A stretch of DNA of 64,000 bases from G963664225 sp964538065. GTDB lineage: Bacteria; Verrucomicrobiota; Verrucomicrobiia; Limisphaerales; UBA1319. The DNA is taken from the NCBI GenBank assembly GCA_964538065.1, contig CAZIDG010000003.1, positions 62,001-126,000 of the forward strand, written 5' to 3'. Under the pieces are notes generated by a model that saw nothing but the letters and a program-made list of their open reading frames with translations, was not told where the DNA came from and made no database searches. Below, one piece after another: positions 32,175-42,700 of this stretch. Within the stretch, counting starts at the first letter, position 1. Every line of letters begins with the position of its first letter. The position numbers were made by a program, and so were the translations under genes.

Positions 32175-34046
32175 ATGGATCGTGAAATGATAGATCAATG
32201 GGTGGAGAAAGCCATTTGGTGCTTTGTTATATTCATCCTGGTGTTCGGCCCCCTGGCCACCGGTGCGGTGCGGACTCTTGAATTTCTTATCATCCAGGGT
32301 GCTGTCATGGCCATCGCGATGCTGTGGCTCATTCGTCTTTGGCTGGGTGAAAACCATCGGTTGCTGATCCCCCCCATATCATGGGCCGTACTGGCCTTTA
32401 CCGGATATGTCGTGATGCGTTATTTCCAGGCCGGTGTGGAATACACGGCGCGCGAGGAGCTTATACGCATCCTGATCTACGCTTTTCTGTTTTTTGCGGT
32501 GGTCAACCACATGCATCACCAGGAATCGACCCAATGGGTTTCGTTTGTGCTGATTTTTGTCGCCATGGGCATCGCCGGCTATGCCATCTATCAGTTCGCG
32601 ACCAATTCCGACCGTGTCTGGCATTTCATCAAGCCCGTGCAGTACATGAAGCGCGGTTCAGGCACCTATATCTGCCCCAACCACCTGGCTGGATTTCTGG
32701 AGATGATCCTGCCCCTGGGATTGACCCTCGTTTTCATGGGCAAAATGAGTCACGTGACCAAGGTCTTCATTGGGTACGCGTCGCTGGTCATTCTGGCAGG
32801 CATCGGTGTTTCAATATCCCGTGGAGGCTGGATTGCCACGGGATTGGCCATGGTGGTCTTTTTTGCCATCATGTTGCGTAAACCGGGCTATCGCATCCGT
32901 GCCCTGGTCTTCCTGGTCCTTCTGATTGGTTTGGGCGTTGTCTTTGTGCGCAATGCCCAGCACAGCCAAAAACGGTTTAGTGAAATGTTTGTTGCCGGTC
33001 AGTTGGAGGACATCCGCTTCCGCCTCTGGCGTCCCGCAGTATTGATGTGGGAGGAGCATCCGTGGCTTGGGGTTGGGCCGGGTCACTTCGACCTCCGTTT
33101 CCGCCAATATCGCCCGGATGAGGTTCAGATGCGGCCTGACCGTGTGCATAATGACTATCTTAACACCCTGGCCGATTACGGAGTTGTCGGGGTGCTGCTC
33201 GTCGCATCGGCCTTTGTTCTCCTCTACATGGGGGTCTTTAAGACGTGGAAATACGTTGACAAGGCATCCAGTGAAAAAAGCTCGCACCGGAGCAACAAGC
33301 CGGCATTTGTGTTGGGGGCTTCCCTGGGGTTGATGGCCATCCTGTTGCATTCCGTGGTGGATTTCAACATGCACATCCCGGCCAATGCCATCCTTGCTGT
33401 CATTCTTATGGCGTTGCTATCCAGTCACTTGCGATTTGCGACGGACAGTGCCTGGTTCCGCTGTAATTGGCCGTTGCGGATCCTTGTTTCCCTGGTGTGT
33501 CTGTTCATGTTGGGTCTCCTGGGCATGCAGGGTCTGCGGCGCTATCAGGAGTACCAATGCCTCCAGGCGGCGGAACCTTTCAAAGAGTTCACGCCCGAGC
33601 GCATCCCTCATCTTGAAAAGGCCTATGCCGTGGAGCCCATGAACTATAAGACGGCCTATGAGATCGGCGAGGCGCTGCGCGTCCAGAGCTGGAATGGGGA
33701 CAGTAATTACAAAGAATTGGCGCAGAAGGCGATGCTGTGGTTTGAACGCTCCATGAAGCTCAATCCTTTTGATGGATACAGCCAACTGCGATACGGCATG
33801 TGTCTGCACTGGTTGGGGCGGCATCAGGAAGCTGGGCCTTATTTTGAAAAAGCCTTGAAACTCGATCCCAACGGTTATTATATGGTGGCACATCAGGGAT
33901 GGCACTTGGTGCAACTGGGCGATTATGCGGGAGCCAAGCCGTGGTTTGAGCGTTCGCTGGCCCTTAAGCCGCATGATAATCCAATTGCCGTGTCATATTT
34001 GAACATTATCAAACGGCGGTTGTCTGCTACATCAAGCGGCAAATAA
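32175..34046 (+). CDS. O-antigen ligase / Wzy-type membrane protein with C-terminal TPRs
   Basis: 623 residues. About ten to twelve membrane helices cover residues 10-455, with the Wzy_C region (RLWRPAVLMWEEHPWLGVGP and RVHNDYLNTLADYGVVG, near 275-335) that marks O-antigen ligases and polymerases. The C-terminus (about 470-620) is a TPR array (AMLWFERSMKLNPFDGYSQL, GPYFEKALKLDPNGYY). The family joins or polymerises lipid-linked glycans at the periplasmic face; the acceptor is unknown, since there are no glycosyltransferases nearby. Confidence 0.87.
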   Translation: MDREMIDQWVEKAIWCFVIFILVFGPLATGAVRTLEFLIIQGAVMAIAMLWLIRLWLGENHRLLIPPISWAVLAFTGYVVMRYFQAGVEYTAREELIRILIYAFLFFAVVNHMHHQESTQWVSFVLIFVAMGIAGYAIYQFATNSDRVWHFIKPVQYMKRGSGTYICPNHLAGFLEMILPLGLTLVFMGKMSHVTKVFIGYASLVILAGIGVSISRGGWIATGLAMVVFFAIMLRKPGYRIRALVFLVLLIGLGVVFVRNAQHSQKRFSEMFVAGQLEDIRFRLWRPAVLMWEEHPWLGVGPGHFDLRFRQYRPDEVQMRPDRVHNDYLNTLADYGVVGVLLVASAFVLLYMGVFKTWKYVDKASSEKSSHRSNKPAFVLGASLGLMAILLHSVVDFNMHIPANAILAVILMALLSSHLRFATDSAWFRCNWPLRILVSLVCLFMLGLLGMQGLRRYQEYQCLQAAEPFKEFTPERIPHLEKAYAVEPMNYKTAYEIGEALRVQSWNGDSNYKELAQKAMLWFERSMKLNPFDGYSQLRYGMCLHWLGRHQEAGPYFEKALKLDPNGYYMVAHQGWHLVQLGDYAGAKPWFERSLALKPHDNPIAVSYLNIIKRRLSATSSGK

Positions 34047-34156
34047 GCTGGAAAAAGTGAAAAGATGCGCTGGAGCGAATTCTGCGGTTGACAATTGGCG
34101 CTGAATCACTAAAGTGGACGGAGATTAATGGTTTAATTGATCAAACTGGAGTATAT

Positions 34157-34942
34157 ATGAAACACCTCGGAAGCGTTATTTCTAAGTGGGCGGCTTGCGG
34201 TCTCGCTCTGATGGTCACGGCAATGGTGGCCAGCGTGCAGGCGCAGCAAGAGGGTACTGCCAAAGTCACATCCATCAGAGGCTCGGCGCAGTATTCCGAA
34301 GGCGGTGGCGCATGGGCACCCCTGACTGTTGGCAAGGTTCTTAAGGCGGGTTCTTCCATCAAGACAGCCGCTGATTCCCAAGTTGATTTGTTCTTGAAGC
34401 AGAATGGTCCCGTGGTTCGCGTGACTGCCGATACCACACTGGGCCTGGATAAGATGCTGTTCGATGATACCGGCGCAGAGACCGTGGTCGAGACACAGCT
34501 CAACCTGATCAATGGCCGTATTCTGGGCAACGTCAAGAAACTCGCCGCTGCGTCCCGTTATGAGGTCAAAGTGCCCACCGGCACCGTTGGCATCCGCGGC
34601 ACCGAATACGACATCAGCACCTCGGGTATCGTCTATGTCGTGACCGGCGAAGTCATGGTGACCTACATCTCGCCCAAGGGCAAGGTGACCACGCTGCCCG
34701 TGCCCGAAAGTTCCTGGTTCATGCCTCCGACCGATCCGGAAGGCGTGCCGACCGTCGTGACCACGCAGCCTGCCAACTGGGCTCCTGAACCGATGCCCGG
34801 CAAAGGCCCAGTCGTCACTCCAGAGGGTGCTCAAGTGATCGTGCAGCCTGTGGAAGTCCCTGTGTCGCCCATCGTGGGTGCCAAGGCCAGCAGCTCCGGC
34901 TCCAGCCAGGGCGGGCAGACGACAACAGAGCATGCCAATTAA
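34157..34942 (+). CDS. Secreted FecR-domain protein
   Basis: 261 residues from ATG 34157, with GGAG 6 nt upstream. Signal peptide ending in VQAQ. The FecR domain (about 28-180) shows GSAQYSEGGGAW, LKAGSSIKTAADSQVDLFL and YEVKVPTGTVGIRGTEYDI. The tail is Pro/Thr/Ser-rich and ends in a Ser/Gly-rich stretch. FecR domains here are probably periplasmic ligand- or partner-binding modules, not the iron regulator. It is followed 69 nt later by the CHASE2-cyclase gene, a pairing I recall from other bacteria. Confidence 0.85.
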   Translation: MKHLGSVISKWAACGLALMVTAMVASVQAQQEGTAKVTSIRGSAQYSEGGGAWAPLTVGKVLKAGSSIKTAADSQVDLFLKQNGPVVRVTADTTLGLDKMLFDDTGAETVVETQLNLINGRILGNVKKLAAASRYEVKVPTGTVGIRGTEYDISTSGIVYVVTGEVMVTYISPKGKVTTLPVPESSWFMPPTDPEGVPTVVTTQPANWAPEPMPGKGPVVTPEGAQVIVQPVEVPVSPIVGAKASSSGSSQGGQTTTEHAN

Positions 34943-34962
34943 TTGGTAGTTACTTTTCTCAT

Positions 34963-34997
34963 AAACCCAGAGCGTTCTTGAATGCTCTGGGTTTTTT
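34963..34997 (+). terminator. Terminator between the FecR gene and the CHASE2-cyclase gene
   Basis: Stem AAACCCAGAGC/GCTCTGGGTTT (34963-34973 and 34984-34994) followed by T residues. It lies 15 nt before the cyclase ATG, so the cyclase may depend on read-through or its own promoter. Confidence 0.85.
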
Positions 34998-35011
34998 GTT
35001 TTAATGAAGCC

Positions 35012-37291
35012 ATGCGCCTCCCCACAGCGAAAGCCACCCCCTGGATTATCGCCTGCGGTGTGCTCCTGCTGGTCTGCCTGGCTGAGTTTGTCCCGGACTG
35101 GGCGCCTGGACTGAACCTGGCCCGTCGGTTGGAATGGATGAGCTACGACTGGCGGGTGCGCATTGCCGCTCACGACACGTCTGCCATTGCCACCAACCTG
35201 GGAGCGGTGTTTATCAGTGATGACAGCATCGGGGTGCTCAGCGAGGGGACCCTGGGTTTTAGTTACGGTCTTTACTGGCCCCGGCATCTCTACGGGCGCG
35301 TGGTGCGCGAACTTGCCACCCAGGGAGCCACCGTGGTCGGTTTCGATATCGCCTTTGGTGATCTGCGCCCTGACCACGCCGACATCCTGACCCTCCACAA
35401 TGAACGTTTCGGTTCGGATGCCTTCTTCGCCCGCGAGATGGGCAAGGCCGGCAACGTGGTCCTTGCGGCCGTGCGCGAGTTCGTTCCCGCGGATATCTTT
35501 CGCAAGGAAGCGGCTGCCTTGGGGGACATCAGCACGGTTGTGGATGAAGATGGCATCCTGCGCAGGGTGCGCGCCTGGGCCGATTACCGGATCTGGCATC
35601 CGGCGATTCGCGAGGCGGCTCATCTCGAAGGGGTGGACTTGTCGCGTGTGACGGTGGATGAGCGGGGTGCATGCCAGTGCGTGATGCATGGCACCAATGC
35701 GCCGCTTCCCTTCAGGTTGGTGGTGGATGCCCGCAACCAGTTCAATGTCACCAACTTCATCCAGACCGTGTTGCAAAAGGAGGCTCCTGCGGGTTTGCCT
35801 GAGCATGCGCTGGCATTTGAGGACGTGCGCGTGTGGAACATGGGGCTGGTGCTCGCGGCCCGTGGCTTGGGACTGGATCTTGAGCATGCCACCGTGGATC
35901 GCTCACGAGGCTGCATTGTCATCAACGGTCCAGCGGGAGCGAGCCGGGTCATCCCGGTGGATTCCCAGGGCCGTTTTTTGATCGATTGGGCGATGCCCGC
36001 CCGGGACAACCGCCTGACCACAGCGGCATTTGAGGAGTTGCTGGCCCGGGACATCCTGCGTGAAAACGGGCTCACCAATGAAACGCCGGATTTGTTCAGG
36101 AACAAGCTGGTGATGGTGGGATCCACCGCCACCGGCAAGGATCTGCGCGATCAGGTGGCTACGTCGCTGGAGCCGGACACCTTCGGCGTGAGCCAGCATT
36201 GGAATGTGGCCAACATGATCCTGATGAACCGTTTCATCCAGACACCGCACAGGGTCTGGACCTTGTGCCTCCTGATCACCCTCGGGGCCATTGCCACATG
36301 GCTGAACACGCGTGCGAGCGTGTTATGGGCATCGTGGTGGGTGCTGAGCCTGATGGGAGGCTGGGTGTTGCTGACGATCTGGCTTTTTACGCGGAGCAGA
36401 CTCTGGATGCCCATGGTGCTTCCGGTGGGTGGCGCGTTATTGTTGACGCATCTGGCCATGATCACCTACCGGGTGATTTTCGAACAACAGGAACGCCGCC
36501 GGGTCAGGGGCGTCTTTGCACGCCTGGTGTCACCGGATGTTGTCAACGTCCTTCTCAAGGAAGAGCACCTCTCGCTGGGAGGGGCGCGCCGCAACCTGAC
36601 GGTGTATTTTGCCGATGTCCGCGGTTTTACGGAACTCACCGACATCAGCCAGGACAAGGCTGAGGAATATGCGCGGCAGCAGGGCCTTGGGAAGGTCGCG
36701 ATGGAGCGTGTTTACGACGACCAGGCGCGCGAGGTCCTGAGCACGGTCAATGAATACCTGGGCGCCGTTGCCGGGATCGTCAAGAAACACAATGGCACAC
36801 TGGATAAATACATTGGTGATTGCGTGATGGCGTTTTGGGGCGCGCCCACTCCAAACGAGCAGCACGCCTTGTGCTGCGTGCGCGCCGCGATTGATGCGCA
36901 ACGGGCCATCCAGAAACTCAATCAGGATCGCGAGGCTGAAAATCAGCGCCGGGAGCTGGAGAACCAGGAGCGCGCCAGGGCGGGCCAGCCTGCGCTTGCC
37001 CTCCTGCCGTTGCTTTCCATGGGCACGGGCATCAATACCGGCATGGTCACGGTGGGCTTGATGGGCTCGGATGCGCATATTCTCAATTACACCATTTTTG
37101 GCCGTGAGGTGAACCTAGCCAGCCGGCTGGAGGGTGTGTCCGGTCGCGGCCGGATCATCATCGGCGAAAATACCTTCCACGAAATCCAGCGAGATGATCC
37201 CGTGCTGGCAGCCACCTGCCGTGAATTGGAGCCTGTCACCGTGAAGGGCATCCGCCGGCCGGTGCGGATTTTTGAAGTGCCCTGGAAATAA
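35012..37291 (+). CDS. CHASE2-domain class III adenylate/guanylate cyclase
   Basis: 759 residues from ATG 35012; a longer frame would translate the terminator. One N-terminal helix (WIIACGVLLLVCLAEF), a periplasmic CHASE2 domain (about 40-400; MSYDWRVRIAA, GFDIAFGDLRPDH), then three helices (about 410-490), and a cytoplasmic class III cyclase domain (520-750). The metal-binding Asp are seen in VYFADVRGFTELTD and YIGDCVMAFWGAP; the substrate loop and later core in INTGMVTVGLMGSD and FGREVNLASRLEG. A charged insertion (EAENQRRELENQERARAGQ) interrupts the domain. It makes a cyclic nucleotide, probably cAMP, in response to an envelope signal. Confidence 0.9.
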   Translation: MRLPTAKATPWIIACGVLLLVCLAEFVPDWAPGLNLARRLEWMSYDWRVRIAAHDTSAIATNLGAVFISDDSIGVLSEGTLGFSYGLYWPRHLYGRVVRELATQGATVVGFDIAFGDLRPDHADILTLHNERFGSDAFFAREMGKAGNVVLAAVREFVPADIFRKEAAALGDISTVVDEDGILRRVRAWADYRIWHPAIREAAHLEGVDLSRVTVDERGACQCVMHGTNAPLPFRLVVDARNQFNVTNFIQTVLQKEAPAGLPEHALAFEDVRVWNMGLVLAARGLGLDLEHATVDRSRGCIVINGPAGASRVIPVDSQGRFLIDWAMPARDNRLTTAAFEELLARDILRENGLTNETPDLFRNKLVMVGSTATGKDLRDQVATSLEPDTFGVSQHWNVANMILMNRFIQTPHRVWTLCLLITLGAIATWLNTRASVLWASWWVLSLMGGWVLLTIWLFTRSRLWMPMVLPVGGALLLTHLAMITYRVIFEQQERRRVRGVFARLVSPDVVNVLLKEEHLSLGGARRNLTVYFADVRGFTELTDISQDKAEEYARQQGLGKVAMERVYDDQAREVLSTVNEYLGAVAGIVKKHNGTLDKYIGDCVMAFWGAPTPNEQHALCCVRAAIDAQRAIQKLNQDREAENQRRELENQERARAGQPALALLPLLSMGTGINTGMVTVGLMGSDAHILNYTIFGREVNLASRLEGVSGRGRIIIGENTFHEIQRDDPVLAATCRELEPVTVKGIRRPVRIFEVPWK

Positions 37292-37395
37292 GGGGGCTTT
37301 TCGAGAACGACCAAAGCCACAGCGGGGAGCGCGGCTTTAGGTGTTCCCGGCCGTAAAAGCCGCCGTCTCCCCGCCAACCCAAAATTGTGAATCCC

Positions 37396-39675
37396 CTACG
37401 GGACAATGCTGTAAATGTGATCTCCAAGCACAAACTGTACTCGGAGCCCAAGACTCAGCCATTCACTCGCACGAGCATCGCGTTCCAGGAGTGCAAAGTA
37501 TTCGGCCGTGCCGAATGAAATCGTGATCTGTTCCGCATTCGGATGCTTTTGGACATCTGAATCGATCCATTGCCCCGCATTTTCATAGAAGGCCTTGCCG
37601 CCCGCGAAACAGGTGGGCGACGCGGCCTTGCCAGGTGAGGAGGTGGAGCCTGGCGCGGATGGTGCCGACACGGTGCTGGCATCGGCCAAAGCCTGGTCTG
37701 GCGTCATGCCATGCCGCAGTGCCTGATTGCCGCGGGCCCGGGTGACGGCAGCCGCACCGCTGACCGCCTGGCCAGCTTCCCAGGCTGAAACGACAGCAGC
37801 CCGTCGGGCAGGATCGCTCTGGATCCTGGGCAGGGACTGAAGCGCGACAGGCACCTGGCGGCGGCGTTCGTCTTCCAGGATCAGATAGGAGGTCCACGGC
37901 GTCACGATGCCGTACTGTCGGGCCAGGTCAGTGACCTCATCCCGCAGTTCCTGGTTTTGCCCGTGCGTCTGCATTTCATCGAGCAGAAAACCGATGCGGC
38001 GTGTGGCCCACAAACGTGGAATGAAAGCATGGTCGCTCTCCTGGGCTGGAAAGCGAACCCGGTATTCAAAGCGCGCCTTTTCCCCGTTCGCCTCGCCTTC
38101 AAGAACCAGGAGGCCTTCCCCAGTCCCTTCATAGCGGCCGGCAATGACCCCTTGTTCACCCCGATGCAGCACGCCCATGTCCGCAGGGTGCATCCGTGTG
38201 ATGCGCACGCCTTCAGGCCAGACCAGTTTCAGGTTGGAAAGAACGGGTTCGCGGATCTTTGCATAAAAAGCGGAGACCTTGAGTTCGATGTCCTCCTCTG
38301 GAAGCACGTACTGGCTTGCCGCATGCGACAGATCCGTGATCTTGTCCAGGAGGCGTGTGTTGACGTCGTGGCCGATGCCAAAACAGAAAATTCGGGGTGC
38401 GTTGGCATGGGGGGCTATGCGTGATTGAATCGTGCGGACAATTTGGAATTCGTCGATGGTGCCCACCGTGGGCTGGCCATCGGTGAGGAATACGATCACG
38501 GAGGGGCGATTCGAGGATGTCTCCCATGATGCAAGTGCCTGCTGAAGCGCCCCATCAATATCCGTGCCTCCCATGGGTTTGAGTTTTCGGACAAAATCAT
38601 GGGCCTGCCGACGATTGTTTTCATCGGCGTCCTTCACGTGATGGAAGAGCGGTTCGACCTCGGTGGAGAAGCGAATGATTTCAAAGCGATCCTGTTCGTT
38701 GAGATTATCGATGCAAAAGCGAAGGGCCCGCCTGGCCTGTTCCAATTTATCTCCCGCCATGGAACCCGATGTGTCGAGAACGAACGTGATGTCCTTGGGA
38801 ATGATCGGATGAGAGGAATCTCCAATACCAGGCGAGGCCAGCAGGAGGAAGAAACCCTGCTCCTCTCCCATGCGATGCGTGAGGAGCGTGGTTCCGACCT
38901 CGCGCGCATCAACCGCATACAGGAGCGCCAGGTCCGTTGGATTCTGGGTGTTGGCAGACTCCCAGTGCAGTGTGGCCTTGTTGTTGCCAGAGCGTTCCAC
39001 GCCAACGGGGTGCGACGGCGAATAGACCGATCGGATGGGCAGCGCACTGTTGAGTTCAATGGTGACGCTCGTTTTGGCCACGGGCCGGGAAGAGTATTTT
39101 TCCGCCCGAAGCGGACAGACATACTCCCGCAGCCCGGCGTCATCCTTGAGCATCTGGGAGTAACGCACGGTGACGCGGCGTGAGTCATGGGCCTCAATTG
39201 GAAAGACGCGTATTCTGAGCGTGTCCTGACCGGCATACTCAAGCAGGGCGGGATCGCGTGCCTGCCGGACAATATCTTCATAGATCTCCCGGGCCTTGTT
39301 TGCCGGGAGCAGCTCGGCATCCACGGCCCGACCGTTGATTTCGAGGGTGAAACGATCCAGTTGTGCCCCCCGTGGCAGAGGAAAGACATACGAGCCTTCG
39401 ATGGAACGCGCATTGGGATTGTAAAACTCCTGAACCACAGTGGTTTCCGCACGTTGATCGTCGATCCGGACGTTGACCTGATGCGAGCGCATTTCCAAGG
39501 GGGCAAAGGGCCTTGGCCGGGGCATGAATGGAGGAGGGGGCGGCGGCAAACCTGGTTCAGGTGATGGGGTGGTCCAATGGGCCGGATTGGGCACGACCAC
39601 CAATCCTTGTCCCCAGGCCTGCATGGCAATCACCAGGCAGATGAGCAGCCCGACGGCATATGAAAACCGCTTCAT
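37396..39675 (-). CDS. Secreted VIT and von Willebrand factor A domain protein
   Basis: 759 residues from ATG 39675 (a GTG at 39711 is possible). Signal peptide MKRFSYAVGLLICLVIAMQA, then a Pro-rich linker. The VIT domain spans about 60-185 (VQEFYNPNARSIEGSYVFPL). The vWA domain (about 295-480) has the MIDAS motif DTSGSMAG with the later Thr/Asp in GGTDIDGAL and FLTDGQPT. A C-terminal helical region (about 590-700) is followed by a short beta end. Resembles inter-alpha-trypsin-inhibitor heavy-chain-like bacterial proteins; probably a periplasmic adhesion or scaffold protein. Confidence 0.85.
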   Translation of the reverse strand: MKRFSYAVGLLICLVIAMQAWGQGLVVVPNPAHWTTPSPEPGLPPPPPPFMPRPRPFAPLEMRSHQVNVRIDDQRAETTVVQEFYNPNARSIEGSYVFPLPRGAQLDRFTLEINGRAVDAELLPANKAREIYEDIVRQARDPALLEYAGQDTLRIRVFPIEAHDSRRVTVRYSQMLKDDAGLREYVCPLRAEKYSSRPVAKTSVTIELNSALPIRSVYSPSHPVGVERSGNNKATLHWESANTQNPTDLALLYAVDAREVGTTLLTHRMGEEQGFFLLLASPGIGDSSHPIIPKDITFVLDTSGSMAGDKLEQARRALRFCIDNLNEQDRFEIIRFSTEVEPLFHHVKDADENNRRQAHDFVRKLKPMGGTDIDGALQQALASWETSSNRPSVIVFLTDGQPTVGTIDEFQIVRTIQSRIAPHANAPRIFCFGIGHDVNTRLLDKITDLSHAASQYVLPEEDIELKVSAFYAKIREPVLSNLKLVWPEGVRITRMHPADMGVLHRGEQGVIAGRYEGTGEGLLVLEGEANGEKARFEYRVRFPAQESDHAFIPRLWATRRIGFLLDEMQTHGQNQELRDEVTDLARQYGIVTPWTSYLILEDERRRQVPVALQSLPRIQSDPARRAAVVSAWEAGQAVSGAAAVTRARGNQALRHGMTPDQALADASTVSAPSAPGSTSSPGKAASPTCFAGGKAFYENAGQWIDSDVQKHPNAEQITISFGTAEYFALLERDARASEWLSLGLRVQFVLGDHIYSIVP

Positions 39676-39787
39676 ATTGGATTGGACGGGAAATAATGCA
39701 TCCTGCTTCACCCGTTAAGACATTTGTGAAGCAGACCAACAGACATCTGCTCCTGGCAGGTGCTCTGAGGCACCCCTGCTGCCACAA

Positions 39788-42700
39788 TCAAGGTTTCACC
39801 AGGGCGCGAATGAGGATCGCACCATTGGTCGGGGCCTGGAACTGATGGGTCATGGTGGCGCTCGTTGCGCGAGTCCAATCCATCAGAGGCGTCCAGGTGC
39901 TGCCATTGGTGCTGGCTTCCAGACCGTAGGCGTAACCATAGGTTGAGGCCCATGTCACTCGTCCTGAAGCAGTCCCCTGGCGCACCGGCACCATCAGGTA
40001 AAAGAAGGAGGCTGCATTGGTTGGATTCGTGCCGGACACGAATTCGTCGTAGTCGGATTGGCCGTCGCCATCGAAATCGCGGGTGCCAGGGATGCCATTG
40101 AGCAGGGCGCCAAAATAGTCCTTTTCCCAGGCATCAGGCATGCCGTTGGCATTGGAATCCTCAATGCTGTATTGCCCCTGGAACAATACGGTCTGGCCGC
40201 TGGTGAGGGTATTGGTCTGGGGAGGCGGGGTGTTGTAATAAGGCACGGGCTTGAAGGTTACCACGTATTCGCCCGCCATGGCGTTGCTCAGGGAATAGCT
40301 CAAGCCATAGCCGTTGGCCGATTGAGGCCCACTGATCTCGTACCGTGCCTGCGAAAGGTTGTTGGTGATGAGGAGCGTGCCCACCGGCAGGTTGGTTGTC
40401 GTGATCGTGATGTCATCGACCAGCCATCCCGGCCTTGCACTGGCATCCATGGTGAAGTAGCCATAATACCATCCCAATCGAACCAGCTTGCCCAGATAGG
40501 GGGTGAGATCGATTTCCTCCTCCTCCCAACCGGAGGTTGATGAATCGGCATACGAGGCAAGCAGAATCCAGCTCGCGCCATTATTGGTGGAGATGTGTAA
40601 TTCGGCGGTCTCATAAATGTCAGATTCGCTATGGCCGGTCAGGTCGAAATTCTGCCAAAAATGGAGGGTGGCCTTGTTGCCGGAGAGCAGGGTGACAGCG
40701 GGTGAGATGAGGGACGTGTCGGCGGCGTCGATCATCGCTCCGTCCAGGTTGATGCCCCATGCGTTGGCGGGCGAGTGCGCCTCGGTGGCCAGCACGTTGT
40801 TGGGTTGGCCAAGCACCCAGGAGGTGGTGCTCATGTCTCCATCCAGCACCAGCCAGTTGGTGGCGCCGGTTTCAAGGTCATCCGTCCAGGGTGTGGTCAA
40901 CGGTTTGAGTGTTTGAAGGGTGTAGAGCGCGCCGTTATTATCATCCACCGTGACGTTGCCCGCGGCATCCCGGCTGACGACCTGGTAATAGTACATCCGA
41001 TCACCTTGCAGACCGGTGATGGTCAATTGGTGAAAATAGGCCATTTCCTGCACATATGCGGTGCGGCCCAGGAATTTCGATTCGCCGAATTGCACCAGGG
41101 CGTCGCAGGGTTTGGAGGTTTCCCATTGTATGTCGGCATCTTCGTAGTCGGGCTCGGCTGCAATGTTATAAATGGAAGGCGGCTGGGTGTCGATCGTGGC
41201 GCTGGTCTGTATGATGCTATTGGCAGACACATCCAAATACTCGCACCAGATGCTGTCGCCTCCTTGAGCCAGCAATTGTCCCGGGGCGGCGGTGTTGGTG
41301 GCGTTGACCACGGCAATGAATCCACGGAATAAGCCAGGCCGCAGCGTTTCCTGCAAACGGAGTGTCTTGCCATCAGGTTCAAGGCTGCTGAAGATGCGCA
41401 CATCTGTCCCGCCCTGGCCTGCAAGATCCGAGTCGGCCATTTCAACCGTCACCTTGGAAGGAATTGTGTAGGAGCCGGCATCAAATGCTAGTGAGCCCAG
41501 CCCATTCACACCAGGGGCCAGAAACGAAATAATGTTACGCAACAGGTTCACGCGGTTGTTGGGCGCCTCCCCATCCATGGGGATGGCATCCAGCGGGAAG
41601 GATAAAAACACCAAACGGCCGGCGCTGTCCTGGCCCGTGCGCGGGTATCGCAGTCCCGCCGGCTTTTGGGAGCCGATATCGATGAAAATGGGCACGGCAT
41701 TCGTCGTCAGGGTCAGGGTGTCCGACAGGTCGGGGCCCAGATCCATGATTTCGATATAGGGATACAACGAGTAATCGAGTATGATGTCCATGCCCGCAGT
41801 GATGGGGTCGTTCTTTTCGCCCGACACCTGAGCCACGCCCACGTCTTCGTCAAATCCCACAACCTGCAGGGTGTTCGAACCGAAGGATGAGCCCGCGGTG
41901 ACCAGCCGGCTTAGCAGTTCCATCGAACCGATGAACAGCGAGCCGCCGCCGTTCAGATACGTGCGCAGGCTGGTCTGATCCGTGGCCGTGATGTCGGTTG
42001 TTGAGAACAGACTGTCATTAATGCGCCAGATGACGACACGGTAGGCGCTCAATTCGTTGGTGGTTGGGGTTCGGCCTTCCTCGGTCACGTTCCATGTGTC
42101 GTAACTTACCCCCGTTCCATCAAGAGCATCGGTATAGGTGGTCACGGGGATGTCCGGTGCGAATTCGAAACCATCCGATACATAGTCATCCACCAGCAAT
42201 ACCACCGCGGCTGGAGTGACAACGAACTGGTAATAGGCGCCGTTGTTGTTGTTTGTGGTGGCATTCCCGGCTGCATCAATCGAGGCTGCGTAAAACTCGA
42301 TGGTGGAACCAACCGGCAGATTATCCAGGACGACCTGATGGCTGGTCACCAGCGATCGGTTTGTGCTGGTGAGATTGAACAGGTGGTTGGTCCCAAACAC
42401 CACCAGGCTGCTGGCGGGCTCATCCGTGATCCACGTGATGGTGGTGCGCCCGAATTGATTGGTGCTCGAAATGCCGGAGATGACCGGGGGGCGCAGATCC
42501 ACCAGGGCCGAGGCCAGCCGTTCACCTGCAGGTGAAGCATCCACATAGCGGGCTTGAAGGGTGTCCCCGTGCGCCACATGCAACCGGCCGTCGCTGGTCA
42601 CGGGTAACCCTGCTGTGACAACGGAGCCCGTGTAGGATCCGCTGACGTCGGTCTGGGTGAGCACCACTTGCAGCCCATTGGGTTGGGATGTGCTCGTGAA

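Noticed and set aside
37313..37338. Terminator after the CHASE2-cyclase gene
   Set aside because: AAAGCC/GGCTTT pair across a 14-nt G/C-rich loop, but there is no T-run after it; too weak to annotate.
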